A stretch of 35,681 nt of DNA from NCBI GenBank assembly GCA_031255095.1, contig JAIRTE010000049.1, forward strand, positions 1 to 35,681. The letters run 5' to 3'. This stretch comes from Mycoplasmataceae bacterium (lineage in GTDB: Bacteria > Bacillota_I > Bacilli_A > Mycoplasmatales > Mycoplasmoidaceae). The position numbers and the translations under genes were made by a program. Positions 18,824 to 28,433 of the stretch are shown here, piece by piece; the first letter of the stretch is position 1, and each line of letters starts with the position of its first letter. Under the pieces are notes generated by a model that was not told where the DNA came from, did not search any database, and saw only the letters and a list, made by a program, of their open reading frames with translations.

Positions 18824-19078
18824 TTAATTAGAAGGAATTATAGAAACAATTTTTTTATCTCTCTTTTTTTCAAATTTTACAATACCATCCATTTTTGCAA
18901 ATAAAGTAAAATCAACACCTTGACCAACATTAGCTCCTGGATACATTTTATTACCTTTTTGACGGTATAAAATATTACCAGCTAATGCAAATTGACCATC
19001 TGCCATTTTTGCACCAGGATATTTAGGTTGAGAATCTCTACCGTTTTTTGTTGAACCAACTCCTTTTTTACTAGACAT
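18824..19078 (-). CDS. rpmA: 50S ribosomal protein L27, without N-terminal extension (84 aa)
   Basis: L27 reaches the peptidyl transferase centre with its N-terminus. [38 protein letters not shown] and [19 protein letters not shown] are clear family landmarks. Most Firmicutes and many mycoplasmas encode a leader ending in FFA that the Prp protease removes; here the protein begins directly MSSKKGVG, close to the mature form. The ATG follows the rplU stop by 2 nt, so the prp gene that usually lies between them is also missing. AAGGAGA 14 nt upstream, inside rplU, may serve as Shine-Dalgarno. Confidence 0.95.
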   Translation of the reverse strand: MSSKKGVGSTKNGRDSQPKYPGAKMADGQFALAGNILYRQKGNKMYPGANVGQGVDFTLFAKMDGIVKFEKKRDKKIVSIIPSN

Positions 19079-19080
19079 AA

Positions 19081-19380
19081 CTAACCAACAATCTCCTTCA
19101 CTAATAATTTAGTATATTTTTGTCTGTGACCTGATCTTTTTGTATGGTGTTTTTGGGAAATATGTTTAATAATCATAAGTTTTTCACCTTTAACTTGTTT
19201 TACAACATCGCAAATTACTTTTGCACCATCAATATATGGTTTACCAATTTTACCATCAAGCATTAAAACTTTATTAATTTCAATGCTTTTTTCTTCACCT
19301 ACATCTAATTTTTCTACAAAAATAACATCTCCACTTGTTACTTTATATTGTTTATTTCCTGTCTCAATAATAGCAAACAT
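19081..19380 (-). CDS. rplU: 50S ribosomal protein L21 (99 aa)
   Basis: L21 binds 23S rRNA domain I. The start [14 protein letters not shown] and the end [23 protein letters not shown] match the family (YxxKkgyrrKxGHRQxyTxvkI). Length normal. It heads the rplU-rpmA pair; TATAAT (complement of 19389-19394) lies 8 nt before the ATG. The prp gene normally between L21 and L27 is absent. Confidence 0.95.
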   Translation of the reverse strand: MFAIIETGNKQYKVTSGDVIFVEKLDVGEEKSIEINKVLMLDGKIGKPYIDGAKVICDVVKQVKGEKLMIIKHISQKHHTKRSGHRQKYTKLLVKEIVG

Positions 19381-19408
19381 ATATCTATATTATAAATCAA
19401 TTATCAAA

Positions 19409-19558
19409 TTATTTCTTCAAATAATCTCCAGGCCCTTTAAAATAACCTCTGTCTCCAGAAATATTTTTATAATATCCTTTCTCACCAGAGATGTCTGTAT
19501 AATATTTAGTTGTGCGATATTTATCATCAAAATAAGAGAATTTTTTATCGTCAGCCAT
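19409..19558 (-). CDS. 49-aa repeat protein, tyrosine/glycine-rich
   Basis: A short frame beginning MADDKKFSYFDDKYRTTKYY and ending FKGPGDYLKK. It contains repeats of about 11 residues around the pattern ISGEKGYYKN / ISGDRGYFKG, with a degenerate first copy in KYYTD. TATAAT (complement of 19567-19572) lies 8 nt before the ATG. It stands alone, directly upstream of rplU and divergent from mnmG. The repeat, codon-level conservation of its units and the promoter make it a credible gene despite its size. Function unknown; the alternating aromatic and charged residues suggest a small binding or assembly protein. Confidence 0.6.
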   Translation of the reverse strand: MADDKKFSYFDDKYRTTKYYTDISGEKGYYKNISGDRGYFKGPGDYLKK

Positions 19559-19629
19559 ACACAAATATTATATAAAAAAAGCATTGTTTTACTGAAAGTT
19601 TTTTAAGACTTTTTCTGATGCATTTGTGG

Positions 19630-19635
19630 TATAAT
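19630..19635 (+). promoter_or_regulatory. Extended -10 promoter upstream of mnmG
   Basis: TGGTATAAT (TATAAT at 19630-19635 with TG one base upstream) is the best promoter-like hexamer in the mnmG/49-aa intergenic region. It would give mnmG a leader of about 70 nt, in addition to the proximal GATAAT box. Confidence 0.4.
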
Positions 19636-19693
19636 AATGTATAAGTATCTATATTCAAAAATTAATAAATATTTAACCCTATTTAAATCAAAA

Positions 19694-19710
19694 ATAATGA
19701 TAATCATTAT
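19694..19710. promoter_or_regulatory. Fur-box-like 17-nt palindrome overlapping the mnmG -10 and start
   Basis: ATAATGATAATCATTAT is identical to positions 2-18 of the 19-bp E. coli Fur consensus GATAATGATAATCATTATC. It also contains GATAAT (19699-19704) ending exactly 6 nt before the mnmG ATG, so the same bases could be both -10 box and operator. AT-rich genomes produce such words by chance, hence moderate confidence. Confidence 0.4.
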
Positions 19711-21579
19711 ATGGACAAAAAATATGACACAATAGTAATTGGTGCAGGTCATGCTGGATTGGAATCTGCTTTTGCTGTTGCCAATGCAAATCTCAAAGTG
19801 TTGTTAATAACTTTAAGAGCAGATGGGGTTGGTGCATGTCCTTGTAATCCTAGTATTGGGGGTTCAGCAAAAGGCATTGTCACTAGAGAAATAGATGCTT
19901 TAGGTGGAATGCAAGCAAAAGCCACAGATGCTACTGCATTGCAAATCAAACTTTTAAATGATTCTAAAGGTCCAGGGGTTTGAGCGCTTAGAGCACAAAT
20001 TGATATTATTCAATATCACAATTGATTTAGTGAACAAATTAAGAACAATGAAAATATTGATTTGTTAATTGATGAAGTAGTTGAATTAATAATAGAAAAT
20101 AATGTAATTATTGGAGTTAAAACAAAAAACAACAATGATTTTTTTGCTAAATGCGTTATTGTTACTGCAGGTACATACATGAATTCCTTAACTCATATTG
20201 GACATACAAAATATGAATCTGGTCCTGATATTTCTCTTTCCAATAATGCTAAACTTCTACCCACAGATTGTGAAAGAAGTAATAATTTAAGTGATCAACT
20301 TAAAAAATTAAATTTTACTTTAATTCGTTTAAAAACTGGCACACCTCCTAGAATTAAAATTAATTCAATTGATTTTTCTCGTATTCAAAAAGAATATGGT
20401 ACAAATAAGAATTTAAGTTTTTCTTATTCTACAAAACAATCTGTACCATTTGAAAAACAAGTTCCATGTTATTTAACTTATACTAATGAAAAAACTCATA
20501 CAATAATTTTAGATAACATCAAATTATCTGCTATGTATTCTGGCAATATTAGTGGTGTAGGACCTCGTTATTGTCCATCTATTGAAGATAAATGTGTTAG
20601 ATTTAGTGATAAACTAAGACATCAACTTTTTATTGAACCCGTAAGTAAAGATTTAGACTTCATGTATATACAAGGGATGTCTACTTCTTTACCTGAGTTT
20701 GTTCAAGAAAAATTTATTCGATCAATAATAGGTTTAGAAAATGCAGAGTTTGCTCGTTTTGGTTATGCAATTGAATATGATGCAATCGATCCAACTCAAC
20801 TTTTTCCAACACTTGAAACTAAGAGAATTCAAAATTTATTTTTTGCAGGTCAAATAAATGGAACTAGTGGATATGAAGAGGCCGCTGGTCAAGGTATTGT
20901 AGCAGGTATTAATGCAATTGCTAAAATAAAAAAATTAAAACCATTAATTTTAAAAAATGAAGAAAGTTATATTGGAGTAATGATAGAAGATATTGTTACT
21001 AAAGGTGTTACAGATCCATATCGTTTATTAACTTCTAGAGCTGATCATCGTTTATATTTAAGAAATGACAATGCTGATGATCGGTTGATAAATTATGGAA
21101 AATATTATGGATTGGTTGATGATACTACATATCAGGATTATTTGGAGCAACAAAATATTTCTGAAAAGATTATCTTAGAATTAAAAAATACTAAAATAGA
21201 TAAAGAATTAATCTCTAAATACGGTACATCTGCAAAAACAAAATATGTTTTATTAAAACGTCAAAATGTAAGATTAGAAGAATTATTGGATGAACAAACT
21301 TTAAAATTATTAAGTTCAAATTCTGTTGTTAAAATTGAAATATTAGCAAAATTTGAAGGTTATATTAAAAAACAGGAGAAATATATTAAACAAATAAGTA
21401 AATCTGTACATTTGGATATTTCTAAAATTAAAGATTATTCCAAAATTAATAATTTAAGTTTAGAAGCAAGAGAAAAATTAAACAAAATTATGCCTTTAAC
21501 TTTAGGTCAAGCTCATAAAGTGCCAGGTATTAACTCAACTGATATTATGGCAATCAAATTGTTTTTGGAAAAAAAATAA
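19711..21579 (+). CDS. mnmG: tRNA uridine 5-carboxymethylaminomethyl synthase MnmG (622 aa)
   Basis: With MnmE, this FAD protein installs the cmnm5 group on U34 of wobble tRNAs. The Rossmann motif [12 protein letters not shown] is at residues 9-20; [15 protein letters not shown] at 41-54 and GVWALRAQID after it are family signatures. [11 protein letters not shown] carries the conserved catalytic Cys region, and [12 protein letters not shown] is the C-terminal FAD contact. The end AHKVPGI matches the helical C-domain (aRigGIs pattern). Trp codons are TGA at 19981 and 20023. Length is normal. Its stop touches the stop of the convergent downstream gene. No mnmE in the window. Confidence 0.95.
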
Positions 21580-22980
21580 TTATTGATTGTTTGCAAGATC
21601 TAAAATATCATTTGACAGTGCTCATAAATGAGTTGTCAAATTTGTTGTTAATGCTTGCAACTTTTCATTATTTTCATCAATATCATAAGTTAATTTTCGT
21701 AATTTGTAACTATTACAAAATTTTTCATATCTAGCAACAGCATTTTTAATATTGCTTAATGCAATTTGCTTAGTTCTTTTAATTTTGGCTTCAAACACCA
21801 TAATATCTTTTTCATTTTTTTTAGTTTCAAATAAACATATTTTTTTCGATTTTAAAGAAATTCTTTTTTTATAAATTAGCTTTGCATTTTCAACATCCTT
21901 TTCAAAATGCATGCTAGCATTGTGTTCTATATTAATAATATGTTGCTGAAAATTATTCTTTTGAAATTTTGTCATTCTGCAATCATTAATTTTTTCTTTG
22001 TAATCATGATATTTATCAATATCAGGAATATATGAAGCAATCATGTCATTGATTTCTGCTTTAGAGAAATTTTCCATTTTAGTTTTGTTATGTGATAAGT
22101 CTGAAATGAATTTTTGTGTTTTATCCACAATAGCATTTTTAGCTTCCTTCTTTTTAATTTCATTTTGCCATAGACTATGCATATGGGCAATATAGTTAGC
22201 ATTTTTATTAATTAAACCACTAATTTTGTGATATAAAGCAAATTGTGAATGTAGTTCATTTAATTGATATGAATGTTTAATGTCATCTAAAATAAATTCA
22301 TTGGTATCAAACATTTCTTTTATTTTTGAGATATTTTGTTCAATTAATTTTTGATCTTTAAAAATATCTAAAAATATATGAAAATTAACTTTTTGAAATA
22401 ATAGTAGTGTTTCTATTTTTTTGTGTTCAGGTAAAGATTTTGTTTTCCTAATTGTATTTTTTAATAAACTAATTAAAAAATCAAAGTTATCATCTATCAT
22501 TTTATTAGTATCGTCAAAAGCATTGACTTTTTTATATAAACTAATTGGATTTTTTACTTTAACTGAATAATTACACAAAATATGTTTTGATATATTTATT
22601 CTTATTTCTTCATATAAATCATGTTTTTCATCACTTGTTAAAAAAATTTGACCTTCGATAAATTCTTCAAATGAAGTACATATTAATGAGCATACATCTT
22701 TTATCCTATAAAGGCATTCATATTTACAATCCAATATGTTTTCAATTAAAAATAATTTGTCATCATAATTTTTAAATTTATGAAAATCTATTACCTTTTT
22801 TATCTCACATTCAGCACCATAAATTTGTTTTGAAAAGAACGGCAAGCTATACACATGTAATAAAATATTCTGTTCAACCTCATTTAATGATAAAAAATTT
22901 TCAAGATTGATTTGGAAGGTTTTGACTATGTTATTTATCAATTGAATTCTTTTCAAATTGTTTATTTTTGAGCAATACAT
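21580..22980 (-). CDS. Unknown helical protein, possibly coiled coil (466 aa)
   Basis: Reads through a TGA at 21622 to a TAA at 21580 directly abutting the mnmG stop. No signal peptide or membrane segment. The protein is helical, Lys/Ile/Asn-rich and Cys-bearing, with coiled-coil-like stretches in the second half (FISDLSHNKTKMENFSKAEI; LSNIKNAVARYEKFCNSYKL). TATAAT (complement of 22990-22995) lies 9 nt before the ATG. Nothing matches a family I know. In style it resembles the 381-aa unknown near the right end (soluble, coiled, several Cys), but I see no shared motif. Confidence 0.65.
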
Positions 22981-23052
22981 TTTAAGGTCATTATATAAAA
23001 AATTCTAAGTAAAATTTAAAAATTTAAATATTACCATTTTATTTATTATTTT

Positions 23053-23072
23053 AATATTACTATAGTAATATT
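23053..23072. repeat. 20-bp perfect palindrome
   Basis: AATATTACTATAGTAATATT is its own reverse complement with no spacer. It is about 70 bp upstream of the 466-aa gene and could be an operator or a cruciform-prone site; no poly-T follows. Confidence 0.5.
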
Positions 23073-23290
23073 GAGTCACAAAAAATGAATGTTAAAAATA
23101 TTCATACACATAATTTACACATTAGATATCGAAAAAATATTTTCTGTGAGGGGAAAATTACCAAAAACAACTATTTTTATTGTATTTTTTCTCTTAACAA
23201 GACTTTTCAAAAAAAATTTTGATAAAGTAAATACGATACTAACTTTTAATTCATAGTTTTGTAATTATTTTTATAAGTTTTTAAGCTTGA

Positions 23291-23338
23291 TTTTCAATTT
23301 AGATATACTTTATATTAATTTCGCATGCAAATTGAAAA
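23291..23338. repeat. 10-bp inverted repeat, 28-nt loop
   Basis: TTTTCAATTT (23291-23300) pairs exactly with AAATTGAAAA (23329-23338). AAGC (from 23283) and GCTT (near 23349) could extend it imperfectly. It lies about 170 bp before the lipoprotein start; possible structured transcript. Confidence 0.35.
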
Positions 23339-23509
23339 ATAAATCTTGCTTGAAGTTAAAACAGTCATCAATTAAGTAACATATTTAATACCTTTAAAAA
23401 GGAATATATTTAACAATTATTCAACTTATGTTAGAATCGTTAAAAATTACTTTAGACTATGTCTATTAGTGTAAATTTTTAACTAAATGCAACATATAAT
23501 AATATTTGT

Positions 23510-24250
23510 ATGCATTTAAAAAACATCAAATTGTTTAGTGTTTTATTTGGTGTTTGTGCGATTTCAACAACTTTATTTCTTACTTCATGTTCAAATAATA
23601 AATTTGTTGGTGTAGTTGATGACACAGTAGAGAATGAATATGCTGTCAGGACTGTAACTTTTAATAAACACAATAAACAAAAAATAAATGATTTTTTGAA
23701 TATTAATAAAATCAATTTCAAACATGCAATTAATACCAATGAAGTGGAATTTAAATTTTCTTCACTTGATGAATATACAAATAATGTTAGTTGAAAATTA
23801 TTTCAAAATTCATTAATTTGAAAATATCTAAATTATTGTGATAATGTTGGCATTGAAAATTTTAATCCTGAAAGTTCAAATAATTTCAAAAGTTTTAAAT
23901 TACAATTTAGAACTAAAAACAATAGTAATAAAACATTTTTATTATTTGCTTCAAGTATGGTTGAAAAATTTGATCGTGATAAAATAGCCTCAACACCAAT
24001 TTTTGAAGATTTATATTCATTTGATTTTGACAAAAATGCACTAGTAAGAATTGATCGTGAAAATTACAATTGAAATACAAAACATTACGTTATGCCTAAA
24101 GATTGAAGCAACACTGGTTTTAACTTTCATAATGTTTCTGTATCAAGTTATGAATCAATTAAAAGAATTAATTTTTCAGATGGTGTTAATTCTCATAGTG
24201 TTGTTTTATCGAAATATGATTATCAAAATGTACATCTAAAACAAAAATAA
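23510..24250 (+). CDS. Lipoprotein of unknown function (246 aa)
   Basis: The N-terminus MHLKNIKLFSVLFGVCAIST leads to FLTSCSNN, a clear lipobox with the modified Cys at residue 27. The remaining ~220 residues are hydrophilic and Asn/Lys/Asp-rich, with several Trp encoded by TGA. No domain is recognised. TATAAT at 23495-23500 is 9 nt before the ATG. It would be anchored on the outer face of the membrane. It is similar in size and design to the lipoprotein at 29338-30048, though I cannot show homology by eye. Confidence 0.75.
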
Positions 24251-24329
24251 TTCAAAAATTGATATTTTTATGTAATAAATAGAATTTTTGTTTGAAAATC
24301 AATTAAAATATTATATAATAGTTTTGTAT

Positions 24330-24539
24330 ATGAGAAAAGTTGCTTACATTTTTGCATTAATTGGTTGTATTATTACAGCATTTGCTTTAATACCTTTAAT
24401 TTGAACTATTCCTATGGTAAGAATGTACAAACGTGCTATCACGGATCATGAATCACATATGATATTAGGTATTTTATCTTTATTCTTTTTAAATTTCATT
24501 GCTGGTATTTTATTAATGTGTTCTGGTCATAACAAATAA
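24330..24539 (+). CDS. Small two-helix membrane protein (69 aa)
   Basis: Starts MRKVAYIFALIGCIITAFAL and has two membrane helices (about residues 4-26 and 45-63) joined by a charged loop with MYKRAITDHESHM. Ends LLMCSGHNK. One Trp is TGA-encoded, which hides the gene under the standard code. TATAAT at 24314-24319 lies 10 nt upstream. hisS starts 20 bp after its stop but has its own -10-like box. Function unknown; small helical-hairpin proteins like this are common in Mollicutes. Confidence 0.65.
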
Positions 24540-24547
24540 TTTTACCA

Positions 24548-24559
24548 TAAAATATATTT
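24548..24559 (+). promoter_or_regulatory. -10-like box 6 nt before the hisS ATG
   Basis: TAAAAT (24548-24553; one mismatch to TATAAT), 6 nt, then the ATG at 24560. Same geometry as the other leaderless starts, weaker hexamer. Confidence 0.35.
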
Positions 24560-25819
24560 ATGGGTTCAAAATACAGCCGTGTTAGAGGCACAAATGATTT
24601 CTTTTTTAAGGAAGGTTATTTACATTCAAAGATTGAGCAAGTGGCTTTGCAAATTTCAAGAAAATATGGTTTTAGTGAAGTTAAAACACCAATTTTAGAA
24701 GAAACAAACCTATTTATTAGATCAATGGGTGAAACATCAGATGTTGCCAAAAAAGAAATGTATAATTTTAAGGATAAAGGTGATAGAGATGTTTGCATGC
24801 GACCTGAATGAACTGCAGGTATAGCAAGAGCAGTTGTAGAAAATAAATTACTTAACAATACAAATACATCGCTAAAATTAGTTGGTTGTGGTCCTGTATT
24901 CCGCTATGATCGACCACAAGCTGGTCGATATAGACAATTTGATCAATTAAGTTTTGAATGAATTAATTCTAATTCTATATTTGATGATATTGAGGTTATT
25001 TTATTATTCAATGACATTATGAAGGCATTAGAAATTTCTGGTGTATATTTTGTTATTAACAATATAGGTAGTTTTGATAGCCGAAAAAAATGAATTGCTG
25101 CCTTACAAAATCATTTAGAACAATATAAAGATCAATTATCTGAATTAGGCAGAGAAAGATTAATTAAAAATCCACTAAGAATTTTAGATGATAAAATAGA
25201 TGGTGAAAAAGATTTTGTTAAAAATGCGCCAAAAATAACTGAATTTTTGTCTCAAGAAGAAAAAGACAATTTTGTTTTCATCCAAACTGTACTTTTTAAT
25301 TTTGGTGTAAAATGTGTTGTTGATGTAAACTTAGTAAGGGGTTTGGATTACTATACTGATTTAGTATTTGAAGTTAAATCAAATTGTGTCAGTGGCAGTT
25401 TAGGTGGTGGTGGAAGATACTCCAATTTAATTAAAGAGATTGGGGGAAATGATTGTTCTTGTATTGGTTTTGGTTTAGGAGTAGAAAGAGTAATGAATGT
25501 AATGATTGAACAAAATATTTACATTGATGATTATGGTGTTGATATTTTTGTTGCTAAAATTGATGATTCTGTTGAAGAAGAAAGTTTTGAATTAATTCAT
25601 TCATTAAGAAAGAATGATTTTAGTGTTACTAGTGATTTTAGCAAAAATAAATTAAGTTCATTGTTTAGCATTGCAGAGAAATGCAAAGCTAAATATATTG
25701 TTATAGTTGGCAAAAAAGATATTGAAAATGGTGTTTTTACAGTAAAAAATCAAAAAACTTTAAAACAAGAAATTATCAAGAAAAATGAAATTTTAGAATA
25801 TTTTAAAAAAAATATTTAA
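24560..25819 (+). CDS. hisS: Histidyl-tRNA synthetase (419 aa)
   Basis: Charges tRNA-His. [12 protein letters not shown] is the family N-terminus (RGtxDxxP). Motif 2 region: [23 protein letters not shown] with conserved RxERPQxGRxRqFxQ. HisA motif: [15 protein letters not shown], and HisB-type [10 protein letters not shown] and GFGLGVERV. The C-terminal anticodon-binding domain follows from about residue 325 ([10 protein letters not shown]). Several TGA Trp codons. Length normal. Its own tRNA lies just downstream on the opposite strand. Confidence 0.95.
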
Positions 25820-25827
25820 AGTAATAA

Positions 25828-25905
25828 TGGGGCGACACATGGGACTTGAACCCATGAGTGCTTGATTCACAATCAAGTGCGTTAACCAGCTTCGCCAGTG
25901 TCGCC
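25828..25905 (-). tRNA. tRNA-His (GTG anticodon)
   Basis: The complement folds as a complete cloverleaf. The anticodon stem CTTGA/TCAAG closes a TTGTGAA loop with anticodon GTG; the T arm has ATGGG-TTCAAGT-CCCAT. The acceptor pairs over 8 bp (GGCGACAC with GTGTCGCC), which includes the G-1:C73 pair that marks tRNA-His. CCA is encoded at 25830-25828. It lies between hisS and parC, transcribed opposite to both. Confidence 0.96.
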
Positions 25906-25928
25906 ATCTAACTTAATTATAAAAGTTT

Positions 25929-25940
25929 TATAATTTAAGT
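25929..25940 (+). promoter_or_regulatory. -10 box 6 nt before the parC ATG
   Basis: TATAAT (25929-25934), 6 nt, ATG at 25941. Gives parC its own leaderless promoter, separate from any parE gene. Confidence 0.55.
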
Positions 25941-28427
25941 ATGGCCGATAACTTAGAAATTCTAATAGAAAAAACATTAGAAGAGATAATGTCGGAGAAT
26001 TATGGCCGATATGCTAAGAATATTATTCAAGAACGTGCATTGCCTGATGTTAGAGATGGTTTAAAACCAGTACAGAGACGTATAATCTATGCACTTAATG
26101 AATTACAATTGTTTTTTGACAAGCCACATAAAAAATCTGCAAGATTAGTTGGTGAAGTTATGGGTAAATATCACCCACATGGAGATTCATCTATTTATGA
26201 AGCAATGGTTAGAATGAGTCAAGATTGAAAAAATAATTTAAAATTAGTTGATATTCATGGCAATAATGGTTCAATTGATGGAGATGATCCAGCAGCAATG
26301 AGGTATACTGAATGTCGATTCAGTAAATATGGTGAAATGACAATTGCAGATATTGAAAAAAATGCAGTTGATTTTATTCCTAACTATGATGGATTAGAAA
26401 AAGAACCTGTTGTGTTACCAACATTACTGCCAAATCTACTTATTAATGGCTGTAGTGGTATTGCAGCTGGTTATGCAACAAACATACCACCATTTAATCC
26501 AGCTGAAGTTTTTAATGCTTTAATAGCTAGAATTGATTCTCCTAATTGTCGATTGGAAACAATTCAAAATATTTTACCAGCTCCAGATTTTCCAACTGGT
26601 GGAATAATTTTAGATGTCGAAAACATTAAGGCTATTTATGAAACAGGTAGGGGAAAAATAGCTATTAGATCAAAAATTGATTTGGTCAATCAAAAAACTG
26701 CATATATTACTGAAATTCCTTATGATGTAAATAAAGCAGAATTGCTTAAAGAATTACATGCATTAATTCTTAAGAATAAAAATTTAGATATCATTTCAAT
26801 CGTTGATGAAACTGATGATAATGGAATTTCAATTGCCATTAACATGAAAAATGCTAAAAATTGAGAATTTGTCAAAAATTTTTTATACAAAAATTCACAG
26901 TTACAAATAAATTACAACTTTAATATGGTCGCTATTAAAGATAAAAAACCATATCAAATGGGTATTTTATTTATGATTGATGCATTTTTAGAACATGTCC
27001 AAACTACAGTTATAAGAATGGCACAATATGATTTGGATCGATCATTAATTAGAAAAGAAATAATTGAAGGTTTAATTAAAGCTGTTTCGATGATTGATGA
27101 AATTATTAAATTAATTAGATCTTCAAAAGATCGTTCGTCTGCAATTGATTCATTGGTTAATGAATTATCATTTACTAAATTACAAGCTGAAGCAATTGTT
27201 AATTTGAGATTATATAGATTATCTAATACTGATGTTAATGATTTAGAAATTGAACTTAAAAATATTATTGAAGTAATTGCAACATTTGAAAAAATTATTA
27301 ATGATAAAGTGTATCGAGACAATCACCTAAAAGCAAAATTTAAAGAATTTAAAAAGATGTTTAATTATGCTAGAAAATCAACATTATCGCATAATGTTTC
27401 GGATATAAAAATTGACCACACAGAAATCATTGAAAAAAAGGATGTTGTTATTTTTGCTTCATATGATGGTTATGTTAAATGTTTTACTAAACGTACATTT
27501 AATGGGAATAGCATGGTTGATCTAGTTTTAAAAGAAGATGATATTCCTGTTTGCAATTTTTATTCAAATACCAAGGAAAAAGCTGTTTTTATCACCAACA
27601 AAGGAAATTATATTTCAATTCCTACATACAAAATCCCCGAAAATGTTTGAAAGGATATTGGTACACATTTAAATAATTTAGTAGAAATTACTGCTGAAGA
27701 AAAAATTATTGGCGGTTTTAATTTTAATGAAGCAACTGACAATAACAAAATATTGTTAATTGCTACCAAAAATTCTAAAATTAAAAGGATTAAATTAGAA
27801 GATTTAAATATTACTAATTTAATTAAAACTTCTTCTGCTATTAATTTAGATGATAATGATTGTGTAGTTGCAATTGATATTGCAAATGAAAAAGAAGAAA
27901 CCAATGTTATTTGTGTAAGTAAAAATGGTACAGCATTATTCTATAATGCTAATGAAATACCTTTAGTTGGTAAAAATGCTGGTGGTGTTAAAAATGTTAC
28001 TTTAAGAGAAAATGATGAAATTGTGTCATCATGTTTTGATAATAAAAATAAAATATTTTTGGTTGTTGTTACTAAAGATGGCGGAAAAAGAATTTATAAA
28101 AACATTATCAAACAAGGAAAAAGAGGTTTTGCTTCTGCTCCAATTATTGCACAAACAAAGGATATGAAATTTAAGATATTAAATGCCTTTTTAGTAAATC
28201 AAAGTGATTTGATTTATGTTGATGGTGTTAATGTAGATGGATTTATCAAAGTTTCGGAATTTCCTATTGGTAATAGTGAAACTAGAATTTCTATATTAAA
28301 AGGAAGAAACTTTATTAAAGTTAGCTATATTGATAATTTAAAGCATAAAGAAAAGAATGATTCTAATAGTGATGAAAATGATGTTGAGGAAGAAGAAACA
28401 ATTGAAGAAAAGGGGTTGTTTGAATAA
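25941..28427 (+). CDS. parC: DNA topoisomerase IV subunit A (828 aa)
   Basis: The breakage-reunion subunit that decatenates daughter chromosomes together with ParE. The active-site Tyr is Y122 in [31 protein letters not shown] and [16 protein letters not shown] are the ParC, not GyrA, forms (GyrA has HGNFGS and GIAVGMATN). The GyrA-box EQGQKxxGG-type element of gyrase is absent. The quinolone region [13 protein letters not shown] keeps Ser83 and Glu87, the equivalents of the wild-type E. coli Ser80 and Glu84. The C-terminal beta-pinwheel starts near residue 490, and an acidic tail ends it ([13 protein letters not shown]). Three TGA Trp. parE is not adjacent on the upstream side. Confidence 0.93.
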
Positions 28428-28433
28428 TTGTTT

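Larger units (their letters stand above)
22981..23509. other. 529-bp noncoding region with palindromes
   Basis: It lies between two divergent genes. Apart from the TATAAT promoters of both neighbours (complement of 22990-22995; 23495-23500) it holds a 20-bp perfect palindrome (23053-23072), a 10-bp inverted repeat (23291-23338) and a small CCTTT-AA-AAAGG hairpin (23391-23402). A 46-codon ORF at 23085 lacks good composition or start signals. No tRNA or known riboswitch motif is recognised. Confidence 0.5.

Noticed and set aside
23085-23225. 46-codon ORF in the long noncoding region
   Set aside because: No -10 box or ribosome binding site at the right distance and no convincing protein pattern.
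19600-23509. Replication origin near mnmG
   Set aside because: mnmG can lie near oriC in other bacteria, but there is no dnaA or dnaN and only weak DnaA-box-like words (for example near 23101-23120).
24560-28427. hisS and parC as pseudogenes with internal stops
   Set aside because: All interrupting codons are TGA at positions suited to Trp, as in other genes of the window; code 4 gives full-length proteins.
25941-28427. gyrA instead of parC
   Set aside because: [17 protein letters not shown] and [10 protein letters not shown] match ParC; the gyrase GyrA-box is not seen.
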